The notes under the pieces: model-generated
Told to the model about the DNA's origin: nothing
What the model saw: the letters and a program-made list of their open reading frames with translations, nothing else
Database searches by the model: none
From: Pseudomonas sp.
GTDB lineage: Bacteria > Pseudomonadota > Gammaproteobacteria > Pseudomonadales > Pseudomonadaceae
DNA: 64,000 nt
Assembly (NCBI RefSeq): GCF_017744435.1
Contig: NZ_JAGIBG010000002.1
Location: 1 to 64,000, forward strand
Direction of reading: 5' to 3'
Position numbers and translations under genes: made by a program
Part shown: positions 17,648 through 26,416 of the stretch, one piece after another
How the letters are laid out: each line of letters starts with the position of its first letter
Position numbering within the stretch: position 1 is the first letter of the stretch

Positions 17648-18760
17648 GTGCACATCGCCGACATCACCATGTTCTACGCCCCGGCCAGCGGCGGCGTGCG
17701 GACTTACCTCGACGCCAAACACCATCGCCTCGACGCGCTTTCAGGCGTACGCCACAGCCTCCTGATCCCCGGCCCCAGCGCCAGCCATGCCGATGGCATC
17801 TACCAGGTCCCCGCACCGCCCCTGCCGTTTGGCAAAGGCTACCGCTTCCCGGTCCGCCTGGCGCCCTGGTGCAACGTGCTGCGCCGCCTCAAGCCCGACC
17901 TGATCGAAGTCGGCGACCCCTACCTCACCGCCTGGGCGGCACTGGAAGCCAGGCGCAAGCTCGACGTGCCGGTGATCGGCTTCTACCACTCCGACCTGCC
18001 GCTGCTGGTCAGCAACCGCATGGGCAACTGGTTCACGCCCAATGTCGAGGCCTATGTCAGCAAGTTGTATGGCAATTTCGACCGGGTGCTGGCGCCCAGC
18101 CTGGTGATGGCCGACAAGCTGCGCCGCCTGGGTGTGCGTGACGTGCATGTGCAGCGCCTGGGGGTCGACCTGCAGACCTTCCATCCCGACCATCGCGACC
18201 CACACCTGCGGGCCCAGCTGGGCATCGCCGACACCAGCCGCCTGCTCATCTATGCCGGGCGCGGTTCACGGGAGAAGAACCTGCCGGTGTTGCTCGAATG
18301 CATGCATCACCTGGGGCGCCCCTATCACCTGCTGCTGGTCGGCTCGAACATGCCGGCCAGCGTGCCTGAGAACGTCAGTGTCATCGACCAGTTCCGCCCA
18401 CCGCAGGAGGTCGCCCGCCTGATGGCCAGCGCCGACCTGCTGGTGCACGCCGGCGACCAGGAAACCTTCGGCCTGGTCATTCTCGAAGCCATGGCCAGCG
18501 CCACCCCGGTGGTCGCAGTACGCGCCGGAGCCTTCGGCGAGATCATCAACGAACATTGCGGGCGTCTGTGCCAGGCCAACGATGGCCAGGCCATGGCCAT
18601 GGCCGTATGCGAAGCGTTCGAAGCAGGGGTGCGCAAGCTCGGCGCCCAGGCCCGCCTGCATGTGGAGCAGCACTACTCGTGGGACAACGTGGTGGCTGGC
18701 CTGCTGCAACACTACCAGGCCGTGCTCGGCCACCAACCCCAGGTACGCGCCCATGGCTGA
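17648..18760 (+). CDS. GT4-family glycosyltransferase
   Basis: This 370-aa protein has two Rossmann halves of a GT-B glycosyltransferase. The C-terminal half contains the retaining GT4 signature, E-x7-E, in ETFGLVILEAMASATPVV (about residue 275). The N-terminus MHIADITMFYAPASGGVRTYLDAKH has the conserved glycine-rich acceptor loop. I take GTG 17648 because GGAGGG lies 9 bases before it; the ATG at 17639 is only one base from the same site, too close. Its stop overlaps the start of the deacetylase gene, and a flippase-like gene follows. The three probably build or modify an envelope glycan or glycolipid; sugar and acceptor are unknown. Confidence 0.85.
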   Translation: MHIADITMFYAPASGGVRTYLDAKHHRLDALSGVRHSLLIPGPSASHADGIYQVPAPPLPFGKGYRFPVRLAPWCNVLRRLKPDLIEVGDPYLTAWAALEARRKLDVPVIGFYHSDLPLLVSNRMGNWFTPNVEAYVSKLYGNFDRVLAPSLVMADKLRRLGVRDVHVQRLGVDLQTFHPDHRDPHLRAQLGIADTSRLLIYAGRGSREKNLPVLLECMHHLGRPYHLLLVGSNMPASVPENVSVIDQFRPPQEVARLMASADLLVHAGDQETFGLVILEAMASATPVVAVRAGAFGEIINEHCGRLCQANDGQAMAMAVCEAFEAGVRKLGAQARLHVEQHYSWDNVVAGLLQHYQAVLGHQPQVRAHG

Positions 18761-19517
18761 GCCGGGAGGGGCCTCGGGCAGCCTGATGCTGGTGCTGCAC
18801 GATATCGCGCCCGAAACCTGGCCGGACTACCAGCCGTTCGTACAGGCCGTGGACGAGAGGGGCAATGTGCCAATGACCTGGTTGGTGGTGCCAGACTTTC
18901 ATCACCGCAACCCGCTGACCCGCTCACCGACCTTCTGCCGCCTGCTCGAACGGCGCCTGGCCCGGGGTGACGAACTGGCGTTGCACGGTTTCTACCACGC
19001 CGACGACGGGCCCACGCCGCGCAGCCTCGGCGAATACTTCATGCGGCGTATCTACACCCACGAAGGCGAGTTCTATGCCCTTGACCAGGCGCAAGCCCTG
19101 CAGCGCCTGGAACAAGGTCTGGCCCTGTTCGCCGGGCAAGGCTGGCCGGTGGCCGGTTTCGTCGCCCCGGGCTGGCTGATGAGCCAAGGCACCCGGCAGG
19201 CTCTGAGCCAATTGCCGCTGCGCTACACCAGCACGCCCCAGCACCTGTATCGCTTGCCAGACTTCACCGCGTTCGAGGCGCCGGGGCTGGTATGGAGCGC
19301 ACGCAGCGCATGGCGCCGAGGCCTGTCGAGGGTGGTCTGTGATTGGCAGTGCCGGCACTGGCGCACAGCTGAAACCCTGCGTCTTGGCTTGCATCCGGTG
19401 GACATGCGCCACCGCTCAGCGCGCAACTATTGGCTGCGCACCCTCGACAACCTGCTGCTGCAAGGCCGTGAGCCGCTGACCAAGTCGGCCTGGCTGGAGC
19501 GCCAGGTGATCGCATGA
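18753..19517 (+). CDS. Polysaccharide deacetylase-like protein (DUF2334)
   Basis: This 254-aa protein is related to NodB-type carbohydrate esterases. LHDIAPETW near residue 15 carries the catalytic and metal-binding acidic position, and ELALHGFYH near residue 75 carries the metal histidines H-x3-H, as in the DUF2334 group. No signal peptide is seen, so it acts in the cytoplasm or on a membrane-associated sugar facing the cytosol. Its ATG overlaps the last codons of the glycosyltransferase by 8 bases, and its own end overlaps the next start by 4, which shows tight coupling. The probable reaction is removal of an acetyl group from an N-acetylated sugar made by the upstream enzyme. Confidence 0.82.
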   Translation: MAEPGGASGSLMLVLHDIAPETWPDYQPFVQAVDERGNVPMTWLVVPDFHHRNPLTRSPTFCRLLERRLARGDELALHGFYHADDGPTPRSLGEYFMRRIYTHEGEFYALDQAQALQRLEQGLALFAGQGWPVAGFVAPGWLMSQGTRQALSQLPLRYTSTPQHLYRLPDFTAFEAPGLVWSARSAWRRGLSRVVCDWQCRHWRTAETLRLGLHPVDMRHRSARNYWLRTLDNLLLQGREPLTKSAWLERQVIA

Positions 19518-20506
19518 ACCGCCTCGGCTGGCTGGCCCTGGCACTGGCCGGCGCCTTATTGGTGCCGGCGCTGCTCGGCGGCAACGAACTGCTGCCCAGG
19601 CTGGCGACTTTCGACACCAGGCTGTTGCTGATCCTGCTCGGCATGATCCTGCTGTGCTGGATGATCAATGCCATGCGCCTGCGCTTGCTGCTCGGCGAGC
19701 AAGCGACGCAGCTTGGCCGTGTGCGCAGCCTCGGCGTGGTGATGGCCACCGAATTCGCCATCTGTACCACCCCTGGCGGCAGCGGCGGCCCGATCACCCT
19801 CATGGCCCTGCTCGCCCGTGACCGCATCGGGCCGGCCCGCAGTGGTGCGGTATTTGCCATGGATCAACTGAACGACCTGCTGTTCTTCTTCTGCGCGATG
19901 CTGGCGATTGCCGGTTACGCCCTGTTCCACAGCCTGGGGCGCAGCCAGCAAAGCATGTTGTTGGGCAGCGCGTTGCTGCTGTGCGCTGCCCTGGCCATGA
20001 TCGTCGTACTGCTGCGTTATCGCCGGGCGGTGATGCGCTTCAACGGGCGCTTGCTGCAGCGCCTGGGCATGCCCGGCCAGCGCAAACGCCGCTGGGCCCG
20101 CAAGGTTCTGCATTTCATCGACGCCCTGGCACAGACCTGGCAGCTGCCCAAACGTACCCTGGCGCTGGTGTTCACCCTCACCTGCCTGCACTGGAGCCTG
20201 CGCTACAGCGTGCTGTACCTGGTGCTGAAGGGTCTGGGGGTGGAGCTGTCGTGGATCCCGAGCTTCCTGGTGCAGATGCTGTCGCTCAGCGCCGGGCAAT
20301 TCAGCCTGCTGCCAGGTGGCGCCGGTGCCGCCGAGCTGACCTCGGCCAGCCTGCTGACGCCGCTGGTGGGCAGTTCGACAGCCGCAGCGGCGATCGTGAT
20401 CTGGCGGGCGATCACTTACTACTTTTATCTGCTGGCGGGCGGGCCGGTTTTTGTCTGCCTGCTAGCGCGTCCGTTGCTGGAGCGTTGGCGACGTCAGGCG
20501 GGTTGA
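19514..20506 (+). CDS. Flippase-like membrane protein (UPF0104, LPG synthase transmembrane fold)
   Basis: This 330-aa protein has about eight hydrophobic helices and the family landmarks ATEFAICTTPGGSGGP (residues 76-91) and AGQFSLLPGGAGAAELTS (about 260-277), two glycine-rich re-entrant motifs of the lysylphosphatidylglycerol synthase transmembrane family. Members include AglD- and MprF-type domains that flip or glycosylate lipids. There is no C-terminal aminoacyl-transferase domain, so it is not a complete MprF. It is translationally coupled to the deacetylase gene (ATGA overlap). The likely job is moving or modifying the lipid-linked product of the two upstream enzymes. Confidence 0.83.
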   Translation: MNRLGWLALALAGALLVPALLGGNELLPRLATFDTRLLLILLGMILLCWMINAMRLRLLLGEQATQLGRVRSLGVVMATEFAICTTPGGSGGPITLMALLARDRIGPARSGAVFAMDQLNDLLFFFCAMLAIAGYALFHSLGRSQQSMLLGSALLLCAALAMIVVLLRYRRAVMRFNGRLLQRLGMPGQRKRRWARKVLHFIDALAQTWQLPKRTLALVFTLTCLHWSLRYSVLYLVLKGLGVELSWIPSFLVQMLSLSAGQFSLLPGGAGAAELTSASLLTPLVGSSTAAAAIVIWRAITYYFYLLAGGPVFVCLLARPLLERWRRQAG

Positions 20507-20648
20507 GCTGACGCCACAGTTCAGCAGCATCGGGGAAGTCGGTGCCGTCGTCGTCGCTCAGGGCTTCGGGGTCGTAGCGGGCCAGGCAGCCTTCGCCGAG
20601 GGTGGGAGGAGTTGAGGCAGTGGGTTTGTTGCGTGAGATTGCCATCAT
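20412..20648 (-). CDS. Small hypothetical protein overlapping the end of the flippase-like gene
   Basis: This 78-aa frame has a good ribosome site (GCGGAGAAC) right before its ATG (20648; a second ATG follows immediately). The sequence, MMAISRNKPTASTPP then an acidic segment EALSDDDGTDFPDAAELWRQL and a basic tail ending ADKSSK, has no membrane or signal segment. The last 95 bases run antisense to the 3' end of the upstream plus-strand gene, which is unusual here. It follows purU in the same direction after 47 bases. Function unknown; likely a real protein because of its start signal and unbiased composition. Confidence 0.55.
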   Translation of the reverse strand: MMAISRNKPTASTPPTLGEGCLARYDPEALSDDDGTDFPDAAELWRQLNPPDVANAPATDALAGRQKPARPPADKSSK

Positions 20649-20695
20649 GTTCTCCGCAAAGCATTGGGGGCCGCGATGCAGCCCCCGCAGTGGTA

Positions 20696-21547
20696 TCAGT
20701 CAAAAACCACAGTCTTGTTGCCGTGCACCAGCACGCGGTCTTCCAGGTGATAGCGCAGGCCGCGGGCCAGCACCATCTTCTCGACGTCACGGCCGAAGCG
20801 GACCATGTCTTCGATGCTATCGGCATGGCTCACACGCACCACGTCCTGCTCGATGATCGGGCCGGCATCCAGCTCTTCGGTCACGTAGTGGCAGGTTGCA
20901 CCGATCAGCTTCACGCCACGCAGGGCCGCCTGGTGATACGGCTTGGCGCCAACGAACGACGGCAGGAAGCTGTGGTGGATGTTGATGACTTTTTCGGCAT
21001 AGTCCTGGCACAGCTGCGGCGGCAGGATTTGCATGTAACGCGCCAGCACCACCACGTCAGCCGCGTGCTCCTGGACCAGGCGCGACACTTCGGCAAAGGC
21101 CGGGGCCTTGTCCTTGGGGTCGACCGGCACGTGGAAGAACGGAATGCCATGCCACTCGACCATGCTGCGCAGGTCGTTGTGGTTGGAAATCACACAAGGG
21201 ATCTCGCAATCCAGTTCATCGGTGTGCCAGCGGTGCAGCAGGTCGGCCAGGCAGTGCGATTCGCGGCTGGCCATCAGCACCACGCGCTTCTTCTGCGCCG
21301 AGTCGGTGATACGCCAGGTCATGGAGAACTCTTCGGCGATCGGCGCGAAGGCCTCGCGGAACGCCTCGATACCGAAAGGCAGCGACTCGGCGCGGATTTC
21401 ATGGCGCATGAAGAACCAGCCGCTCTGCTCATCGGAGTGGTGGCTGGCTTCGTTGATCCAGCCATTGTACAAGGCCAGGAAATTACTGACTTTCGCCACG
21501 ATGCCAACACGGTCGGGGCAGGCGATCACCAGACGATAGGTGCGCAT
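20696..21547 (-). CDS. purU: Formyltetrahydrofolate deformylase
   Basis: PurU hydrolyses 10-formyl-tetrahydrofolate to formate and tetrahydrofolate, balancing one-carbon pools and supplying formate to PurT. The 283-aa protein has an N-terminal ACT domain (MRTYRLVIACPDRVGIVAKVSNFL, residues 1-80) and a formyltransferase-like domain from about residue 85, with the catalytic trio visible in KVINIHHSFLPSF (Asn and His) and DAGPIIEQD (Asp). Length and layout match E. coli PurU. It lies next to turA on the other strand, as purU lies beside mvaT in P. aeruginosa. Confidence 0.96.
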   Translation of the reverse strand: MRTYRLVIACPDRVGIVAKVSNFLALYNGWINEASHHSDEQSGWFFMRHEIRAESLPFGIEAFREAFAPIAEEFSMTWRITDSAQKKRVVLMASRESHCLADLLHRWHTDELDCEIPCVISNHNDLRSMVEWHGIPFFHVPVDPKDKAPAFAEVSRLVQEHAADVVVLARYMQILPPQLCQDYAEKVINIHHSFLPSFVGAKPYHQAALRGVKLIGATCHYVTEELDAGPIIEQDVVRVSHADSIEDMVRFGRDVEKMVLARGLRYHLEDRVLVHGNKTVVFD

Positions 21548-21844
21548 GAATTAAGACTCCAGAACTTCGCAAAGGCGCTCATTCTAGCGGCCCGACCAAA
21601 AAAACGCAGTAATCATTGCGCCCGCCGGTAGCGCCATGCCCGGGAAGACAGGGCGAAAACCGCGCTACTACAGCCTGATGACAATCAGGACGAACTGCAG
21701 GGCCATATGTAAATTTTTCTTAATCTTGAGATATTTTGTCACAGGGCTACTAACAGTTAAGTGCCGAATAATATGTTTACTTGAGAGTATCGCCTGTCTA
21801 TTATTGCCCCACACATTTCTGAACACGCATTAAAGGAACACTCC
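21548..21844. other. AT-rich intergenic region between purU and turA
   Basis: About 300 bases with no gene; AT-rich from 21700 on. It contains the turA promoter described separately. AT-rich runs here are candidate self-binding sites for the H-NS-like TurA, which would fit autoregulation. Confidence 0.6.
21776..21804 (+). promoter_or_regulatory. Sigma-70-type promoter of turA
   Basis: TTTACT (21776-21781), 17 bases, then TATTAT (21799-21804), 40 bases before the turA ATG at 21845, giving a short leader with aaaggaaca as the ribosome site. Confidence 0.65.
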
Positions 21845-22222
21845 ATGTCCCTGATCAACGAGTACCGCGCTACCGAAGAGGCCATCAAGGAACTTCAGGC
21901 CCGCCTGGCCAACCTGTCGCAGGATGACAAGCTGAAGAAAGAACTGGAGTTCGAAGGCAAACTGCGCACCCTGATGGGCGAGTACTCCAAGTCGCTGCGC
22001 GACGTCATCGCCCTGCTCGACCCAGAGTCGAAACTGAGCAAAGCACCACGTGGCGCTGCCAAACCTGTCGCTACCAAGCGTGCGCGCAAGGTCAAGCAAT
22101 ACAAGAACCCGCACAACGGTGAAGTGATCGAAACCAAAGGCGGCAACCACAAGACCCTGAAAGAATGGAAAGCCAAATGGGGTGGTGACGTGGTTGAAAG
22201 CTGGGCGACCCTGCTGGACTGA
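21845..22222 (+). CDS. turA: MvaT-family H-NS-like global silencer
   Basis: MvaT-type proteins coat AT-rich and foreign DNA and silence it; in P. putida the member next to purU is TurA. This 125-aa protein has an N-terminal coiled coil for dimerisation (ATEEAIKELQARLANLSQDDKLKKELEFE, about residues 9-37 and on), a basic linker (KRARKVKQYK) and a C-terminal DNA-binding domain with NPHNGEVIETKGGNHKTLKEWKAKWG, the minor-groove motif of this family. A clear terminator follows. The other MvaT-family paralogues would be elsewhere on the chromosome. Confidence 0.95.
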   Translation: MSLINEYRATEEAIKELQARLANLSQDDKLKKELEFEGKLRTLMGEYSKSLRDVIALLDPESKLSKAPRGAAKPVATKRARKVKQYKNPHNGEVIETKGGNHKTLKEWKAKWGGDVVESWATLLD

Positions 22223-22255
22223 TTGTCCACAGCAACGTTTTGTATATACAAACAA

Positions 22256-22283
22256 GAACGCCGGCATGATGCCGGCGTTTTTG
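22256..22283 (+). terminator. Rho-independent terminator of turA
   Basis: AACGCCGGC-ATGAT-GCCGGCGTT followed by TTTG and more T. It lies between the convergent turA and sbcB genes. Confidence 0.93.
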
Positions 22284-22292
22284 TTTGTTCAC

Positions 22293-23729
22293 TCAACAGC
22301 TGATAGCAAACTGCTCACGCAAGTTACTGGCATGCACCTGCCAGGCGTCCAGCACTCGCCGCCCGGCCTCGTCGGCATTGGCCCAGGCGCTCAGCCTGGC
22401 CTGCTCGAAATCACCCAGCGTGTTCGGTGCCCCCCACTGCGGGTCGCTCAGGCGCTGCTGGCAGAAGCCATACCAGCGCTGGCGCTCTTCACTGTTCAAC
22501 GTCTCGGGGAAGTTTCGCGCGCGGTAGCGGAACAACAACTCCGGCAGGCGGGGATCATCGAACATCCAATGGCCATGCCCTAATTGCGCAGGGTCCAGCG
22601 TGCGAACTTGCTCGCACAGGCGACGGTCACGATCACCGATGAAACCGTCATACAACTGCTGTTCCGGGTCTTCAACCGCAGCGAAGTCCTCCTTGCCGTA
22701 GATATGCTCAAGCTTGTCTTGCCATTCAGCCTGTTGATTAGCCAACTGTTCAGCACGTGATTGCATCAGTGCCAGATCGATGCCCAGTCGCTGCTGATCG
22801 GAAGGGCGCAATACCGAAAGCGGCGCGACTACCGGGCAGCGATTGATCTGCACCAACTTGAGCGGCACCGGTAATTGTCCTTCAGATAGTTCCTCATGCC
22901 GTGTGTACAAACGCTCGCGCAGTACCTCGGCACTTTCCCTTATTAACGGTAGGGTTTCCTGATGCAGGTCGCACACAATCAGTGCATTGCGATTACGCGG
23001 GTGCCAGGCCAATGGCAGGACCACCCCCAGATAATTACGCGCCGCGGAAAAGCGCCCGGATATATGCACCAGCGGCTGCAATAGACGGATCTGCTCCATC
23101 ACTTTGTGCTTGCTGCGCAACTGGAACAGCCACTCATACAACTTGGGTTGTTGCTGCCTTATCAGGCGTGCCAGGGCAATCGTGGCCCGTACGTCGGAAA
23201 GCGCTTCATGGGCATGCCCATGGTCGATGCCATTGGCCTGGCTGAGCAATTCAAGACGCAGGCTGGTGCGCCCGTCCTGTTGCGGCCAGACGATGCCTTC
23301 CGGACGCAGGGCATAGGCAGTGCGCACCACGTCGATCAGGTCCCAGCGGCTGTTGCCGCCCTGCCACTCGCGGGCATAAGGGTCGAAGAAGTTGCGGTAC
23401 AGGCTGTAGCGGGTCACTTCATCGTCGAAGCGCAGGGTGTTGTAGCCGGCAGCGCATGTGCCAGGGCGCGCCAGCTGCGCGTGGACCCGGGTCATGAACT
23501 CGGCTTCGCACAGGCCCTGGTTGGCGAGTTGCTCGGGGGTGATGCCGGTGACCAGACAGGCGGCCGGGTGCGGCAGAATATCGTCCGAAGGGCGGCAATA
23601 GAGGTTGATTGGCTCTTCGATCTCGTTGAGTTCGAAATCGGTGCGCACACCAGCGACCTGCAGCGGCCGGTCGCAGCGCGGGTTGATGCCAGTGGTTTCG
23701 TAGTCGTGCCAGAAGATGCTGGAAGTCAC
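22293..23729 (-). CDS. sbcB: Exodeoxyribonuclease I
   Basis: Exonuclease I degrades single-stranded DNA 3' to 5' and acts in mismatch repair and recombination. This 478-aa protein has the DEDDh nuclease motifs: IFWHDYETTG near the N-terminus (Asp and Glu), a central Asp, and GHAHEALSDVRATIALA near residue 175 (His and last Asp), followed by the SH3-like and C-terminal helical domains of the ExoI family. GTG 23729 is chosen because translation as MTSSIFWHDYETT starts at the domain edge and AGGA lies 7 bases upstream; the nearest upstream ATG would add 36 unrelated residues. Confidence 0.94.
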   Translation of the reverse strand: MTSSIFWHDYETTGINPRCDRPLQVAGVRTDFELNEIEEPINLYCRPSDDILPHPAACLVTGITPEQLANQGLCEAEFMTRVHAQLARPGTCAAGYNTLRFDDEVTRYSLYRNFFDPYAREWQGGNSRWDLIDVVRTAYALRPEGIVWPQQDGRTSLRLELLSQANGIDHGHAHEALSDVRATIALARLIRQQQPKLYEWLFQLRSKHKVMEQIRLLQPLVHISGRFSAARNYLGVVLPLAWHPRNRNALIVCDLHQETLPLIRESAEVLRERLYTRHEELSEGQLPVPLKLVQINRCPVVAPLSVLRPSDQQRLGIDLALMQSRAEQLANQQAEWQDKLEHIYGKEDFAAVEDPEQQLYDGFIGDRDRRLCEQVRTLDPAQLGHGHWMFDDPRLPELLFRYRARNFPETLNSEERQRWYGFCQQRLSDPQWGAPNTLGDFEQARLSAWANADEAGRRVLDAWQVHASNLREQFAISC

Positions 23730-23775
23730 GGGGTCGTCCTGTTTCGAGGTCGACCCGATTTTAGCGGAGACAGGC

Positions 23776-24135
23776 TCAGGCGGAAGCGTTGGCGGGGCGG
23801 AAACTGAAATAGTCGCGCAACGAGCGGACGAATTCATCGTATTCGCGCGGCGCCTGCAGCAGCATGAAACCGGAGTCGTAGTGGCCCGGGGTCTGGTCTT
23901 CGCGGCACCACAGGCAACTGGCGGTCAGGTTGATGAACTGAAACCCGCCACCGGCCAGTGGCAGGCGCAATTGCAGCTCGAAGTCCGGGCCGACCAGCAC
24001 AGGCAGCGAGCTGATCAGCATGATCCCGTCTTCGGAGGCATTGCCCAGTTGACCGATCGGCTGATCGGTAAAGCGGTTGTAGACCTTCAGCACACAAGGC
24101 AACTGATGGCGTTCGATATGGCGCTGGATGAACAT
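23776..24135 (-). CDS. PilZ-domain protein (cyclic di-GMP binding)
   Basis: This 119-aa protein is a single PilZ domain. The first c-di-GMP motif RxxxR is R5-HIE-R9, and the second, (D/N)xSxxG, appears as NASEDG near residue 32; both contact the ligand in this family. The beta-barrel continues through FELQLRLPLAGGGFQFINL. As a stand-alone PilZ protein it would pass a c-di-GMP signal to an unidentified partner. It lies 46 bases upstream of sbcB in the same direction, without evident functional link. The phosphodiesterase gene bifA lies 20 kb to the right. Confidence 0.88.
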   Translation of the reverse strand: MFIQRHIERHQLPCVLKVYNRFTDQPIGQLGNASEDGIMLISSLPVLVGPDFELQLRLPLAGGGFQFINLTASCLWCREDQTPGHYDSGFMLLQAPREYDEFVRSLRDYFSFRPANASA

Positions 24136-24259
24136 GATCGCGAGTGCAGTCCCGTACCTGATGCCAGGAATGCAAGGTACTGGCGGTTGTTGTAACAGCT
24201 GAGTTACAGATTAGCGCAGCGCGCCGGGCAAATCCCGTGAAATTAATGACACCTTGGTG

Positions 24260-24646
24260 TTAACGCCAAGTAGGGGTATTCACCGGGTTGGCCACCGCGG
24301 CCTCTGCACCCCGATAGTGCCCGAGCTTCTGCAGGGTCTCCAGGCGCGCCTTGGCCCGGTAGGCGTATTCATTGCCCGGGTACTGCTGGATCAGGTACTC
24401 GTAGGTCTGCGCGGCATCCACATAAAGCATGTCGCGCTCCAGGCACTGGCCACGCAGCAGTGACACTTCCGGGTGGATGAACGGTCGCGCACGGCTGGTG
24501 CGGTCGACCTGCGACAACTCCAGCATGACCTTCGAACAATCGCCCCGGTCATAGGCGCGGTAGGCGTTGTTCAGGTGGTGGTCCATGGACCAGCGGGTGC
24601 AGCCGACGGTGCTGGCCGCCAGGGCGATTATGATCAGGGCGCGCAT
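24260..24646 (-). CDS. Small lipoprotein with TPR-like helical region
   Basis: This 128-aa protein begins MRALIIIALAASTVGCTRW, a lipoprotein signal with lipobox STVGC (Cys16). The mature part has helical pairs resembling tetratricopeptide repeats (AYRAYDRGDCSKVMLELSQV, then AAQTYEYLIQQYPGNEYAYRAKARLETL). Such proteins usually scaffold envelope complexes; residue 19 is Ser, so outer membrane sorting is expected. The ATG at 24646 has AAAGGAG upstream. It is divergent from pykA; no partner gene is apparent. Confidence 0.78.
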   Translation of the reverse strand: MRALIIIALAASTVGCTRWSMDHHLNNAYRAYDRGDCSKVMLELSQVDRTSRARPFIHPEVSLLRGQCLERDMLYVDAAQTYEYLIQQYPGNEYAYRAKARLETLQKLGHYRGAEAAVANPVNTPTWR

Positions 24647-24827
24647 GGGGTATCTCCTTTGATGCCTGTTTATCGGCCATTGCCGGCAAATCTTCACAGC
24701 CTTTTGCAAGGATACTCCCGCCCGTTCAAATGCCACCCTGCGTTGGTCGCAGGTAGTGCAACGGAACAATGACTACAGCGCAATTGAGGAGTAGCCTTTC
24801 GCTGCGCTTCACTATAGGAGTCTGTGC

Positions 24828-26282
24828 ATGAGCATCCGCCGTACCAAAATCGTCGCCACCCTTGGCCCCGCCAGCAACTCGCCGGAAGTGATCGAACAGC
24901 TGATCCTCGCCGGCCTGGACGTGGCACGCTTGAACTTCTCCCACGGCACTCCGGACGAGCACAAGGCGCGCGCCCGCCTGATCCGTGACATCGCCGCCAA
25001 GAACGGCCGCCATGTCGCACTGCTGGGCGACCTGCAGGGTCCGAAGATCCGCATCGCCAAGTTCGCCAACAAGCGCATCGAACTGAAGATCGGTGACAAG
25101 TTCACCTTCTCCACCGCCCACCCGCTGACCGAAGGCAACCAGGACATCGTCGGTATCGACTATCCCGACCTGGTCAAGGACTGCGGCGTCGGTGACGAAC
25201 TGCTGCTCGACGACGGCCGTGTGGTCATGCGCGTCGAAACCGCCACCGCAGACGCCCTGCACTGCGTGGTGATCATCGGTGGCCCGCTGTCGGACCACAA
25301 AGGCATCAACCGCAAAGGTGGCGGCCTGACCGCGCCGGCCCTGACCGAAAAAGACAAGGCCGACATCAAGCTGGCTGCGGAAATGGACCTGGACTACCTG
25401 GCTGTCTCCTTCCCGCGTGACGCCAGCGACATGGAATACGCCCGCAAGCTGCGTGACGAAGCCGGCGGCAGCGCCTGGCTGGTGGCCAAGATCGAGCGCG
25501 CCGAAGCCGTTGCCGACGACGAAACCCTCGACAAGCTGATCCTCGCTTCCGACGCCGTCATGGTTGCCCGTGGCGACCTGGGCGTGGAAATCGGCGACGC
25601 CGAGCTGATCGCCATCCAGAAGAAGATCATCCAGCACGCCCGCCGCAACAACAAGGCGGTGATCGTAGCGACCCAGATGATGGAGTCGATGATCCAGAAC
25701 CCGATGCCGACCCGCGCCGAAGTGTCCGACGTGGCCAACGCCGTGCTGGACAACACCGACGCGGTGATGCTGTCGGCCGAAAGCGCCGCCGGTTCGTACC
25801 CGATCGAAGCCGTACAGGCCATGGCCCGTATCTGCTCCGGTGCCGAAAAGCACCCGACCAGCCAGAAGTCCAGCCACCGCCTGCACACCACCTTCGAGCG
25901 TTGCGACGAGAGCATCGCCCTGGCGGCCATGTACACCGCCAACCACTTCCCAGGCGTGAAAGCGATCATCGCCCTGACCGAAAGTGGCTACACCCCGCTG
26001 ATCATGTCGCGCCTGCGCTCGCATGTGCCGATCTTCGCGCTGTCGCCGCACCGCGCCACCCAGGCCCGTGCCAACATGTTCCGCGGCGTCTACCCGATCG
26101 CCTTCGACCCGGCTTCGCTGCCGGCGGACAAGGTCAGCCAGGCAGCCGTCGACGAGCTGCTCAAGCGCGGACTGGTGGAGCAAGGTGACTGGGTGATCCT
26201 GACCAAGGGTGACAGCTACCACACCATCGGTGGCACCAACGGCATGAAGATCCTGCACGTCGGTGATCCGCTGGTCGGCTGA
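24828..26282 (+). CDS. pykA: Pyruvate kinase
   Basis: Pyruvate kinase converts phosphoenolpyruvate and ADP to pyruvate and ATP at the end of the Entner-Doudoroff/glycolytic route. The 484-aa protein starts MSIRRTKIVATLGPASNSPE and carries the catalytic lysine segment WLVAKIERAEAV, the metal and phosphate motif VMVARGDLGVEIG and the DTDAVMLSAESAAG signature of the A domain. The length agrees with the type II (PykA) enzymes that respond to AMP and ribose 5-phosphate. It is preceded by a 180-base leader and followed by a REP pair. Confidence 0.96.
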   Translation: MSIRRTKIVATLGPASNSPEVIEQLILAGLDVARLNFSHGTPDEHKARARLIRDIAAKNGRHVALLGDLQGPKIRIAKFANKRIELKIGDKFTFSTAHPLTEGNQDIVGIDYPDLVKDCGVGDELLLDDGRVVMRVETATADALHCVVIIGGPLSDHKGINRKGGGLTAPALTEKDKADIKLAAEMDLDYLAVSFPRDASDMEYARKLRDEAGGSAWLVAKIERAEAVADDETLDKLILASDAVMVARGDLGVEIGDAELIAIQKKIIQHARRNNKAVIVATQMMESMIQNPMPTRAEVSDVANAVLDNTDAVMLSAESAAGSYPIEAVQAMARICSGAEKHPTSQKSSHRLHTTFERCDESIALAAMYTANHFPGVKAIIALTESGYTPLIMSRLRSHVPIFALSPHRATQARANMFRGVYPIAFDPASLPADKVSQAAVDELLKRGLVEQGDWVILTKGDSYHTIGGTNGMKILHVGDPLVG

Positions 26283-26319
26283 TGCCTTCCGGGGCCGCTT
26301 TGCGGCCCAATCGCGACAC

Positions 26320-26365
26320 AAGGCCGCTCCTACAGGCGTTTGCATTTCCCTGTAGGAGCGGCCTT
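26320..26365. repeat. Inverted REP pair (cgctcctacagg variant)
   Basis: aaggccgctcctacagg faces cctgtaggagcggcctt across a 12-base centre. It belongs to a second REP subtype in this window, also seen at 40035-40106. Confidence 0.85.
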
Positions 26366-26416
26366 GCCGGGGCGCCGGACCGGTCGGAAAGGAGGGCAAA
26401 GCCCTCCCCTGCTCAT

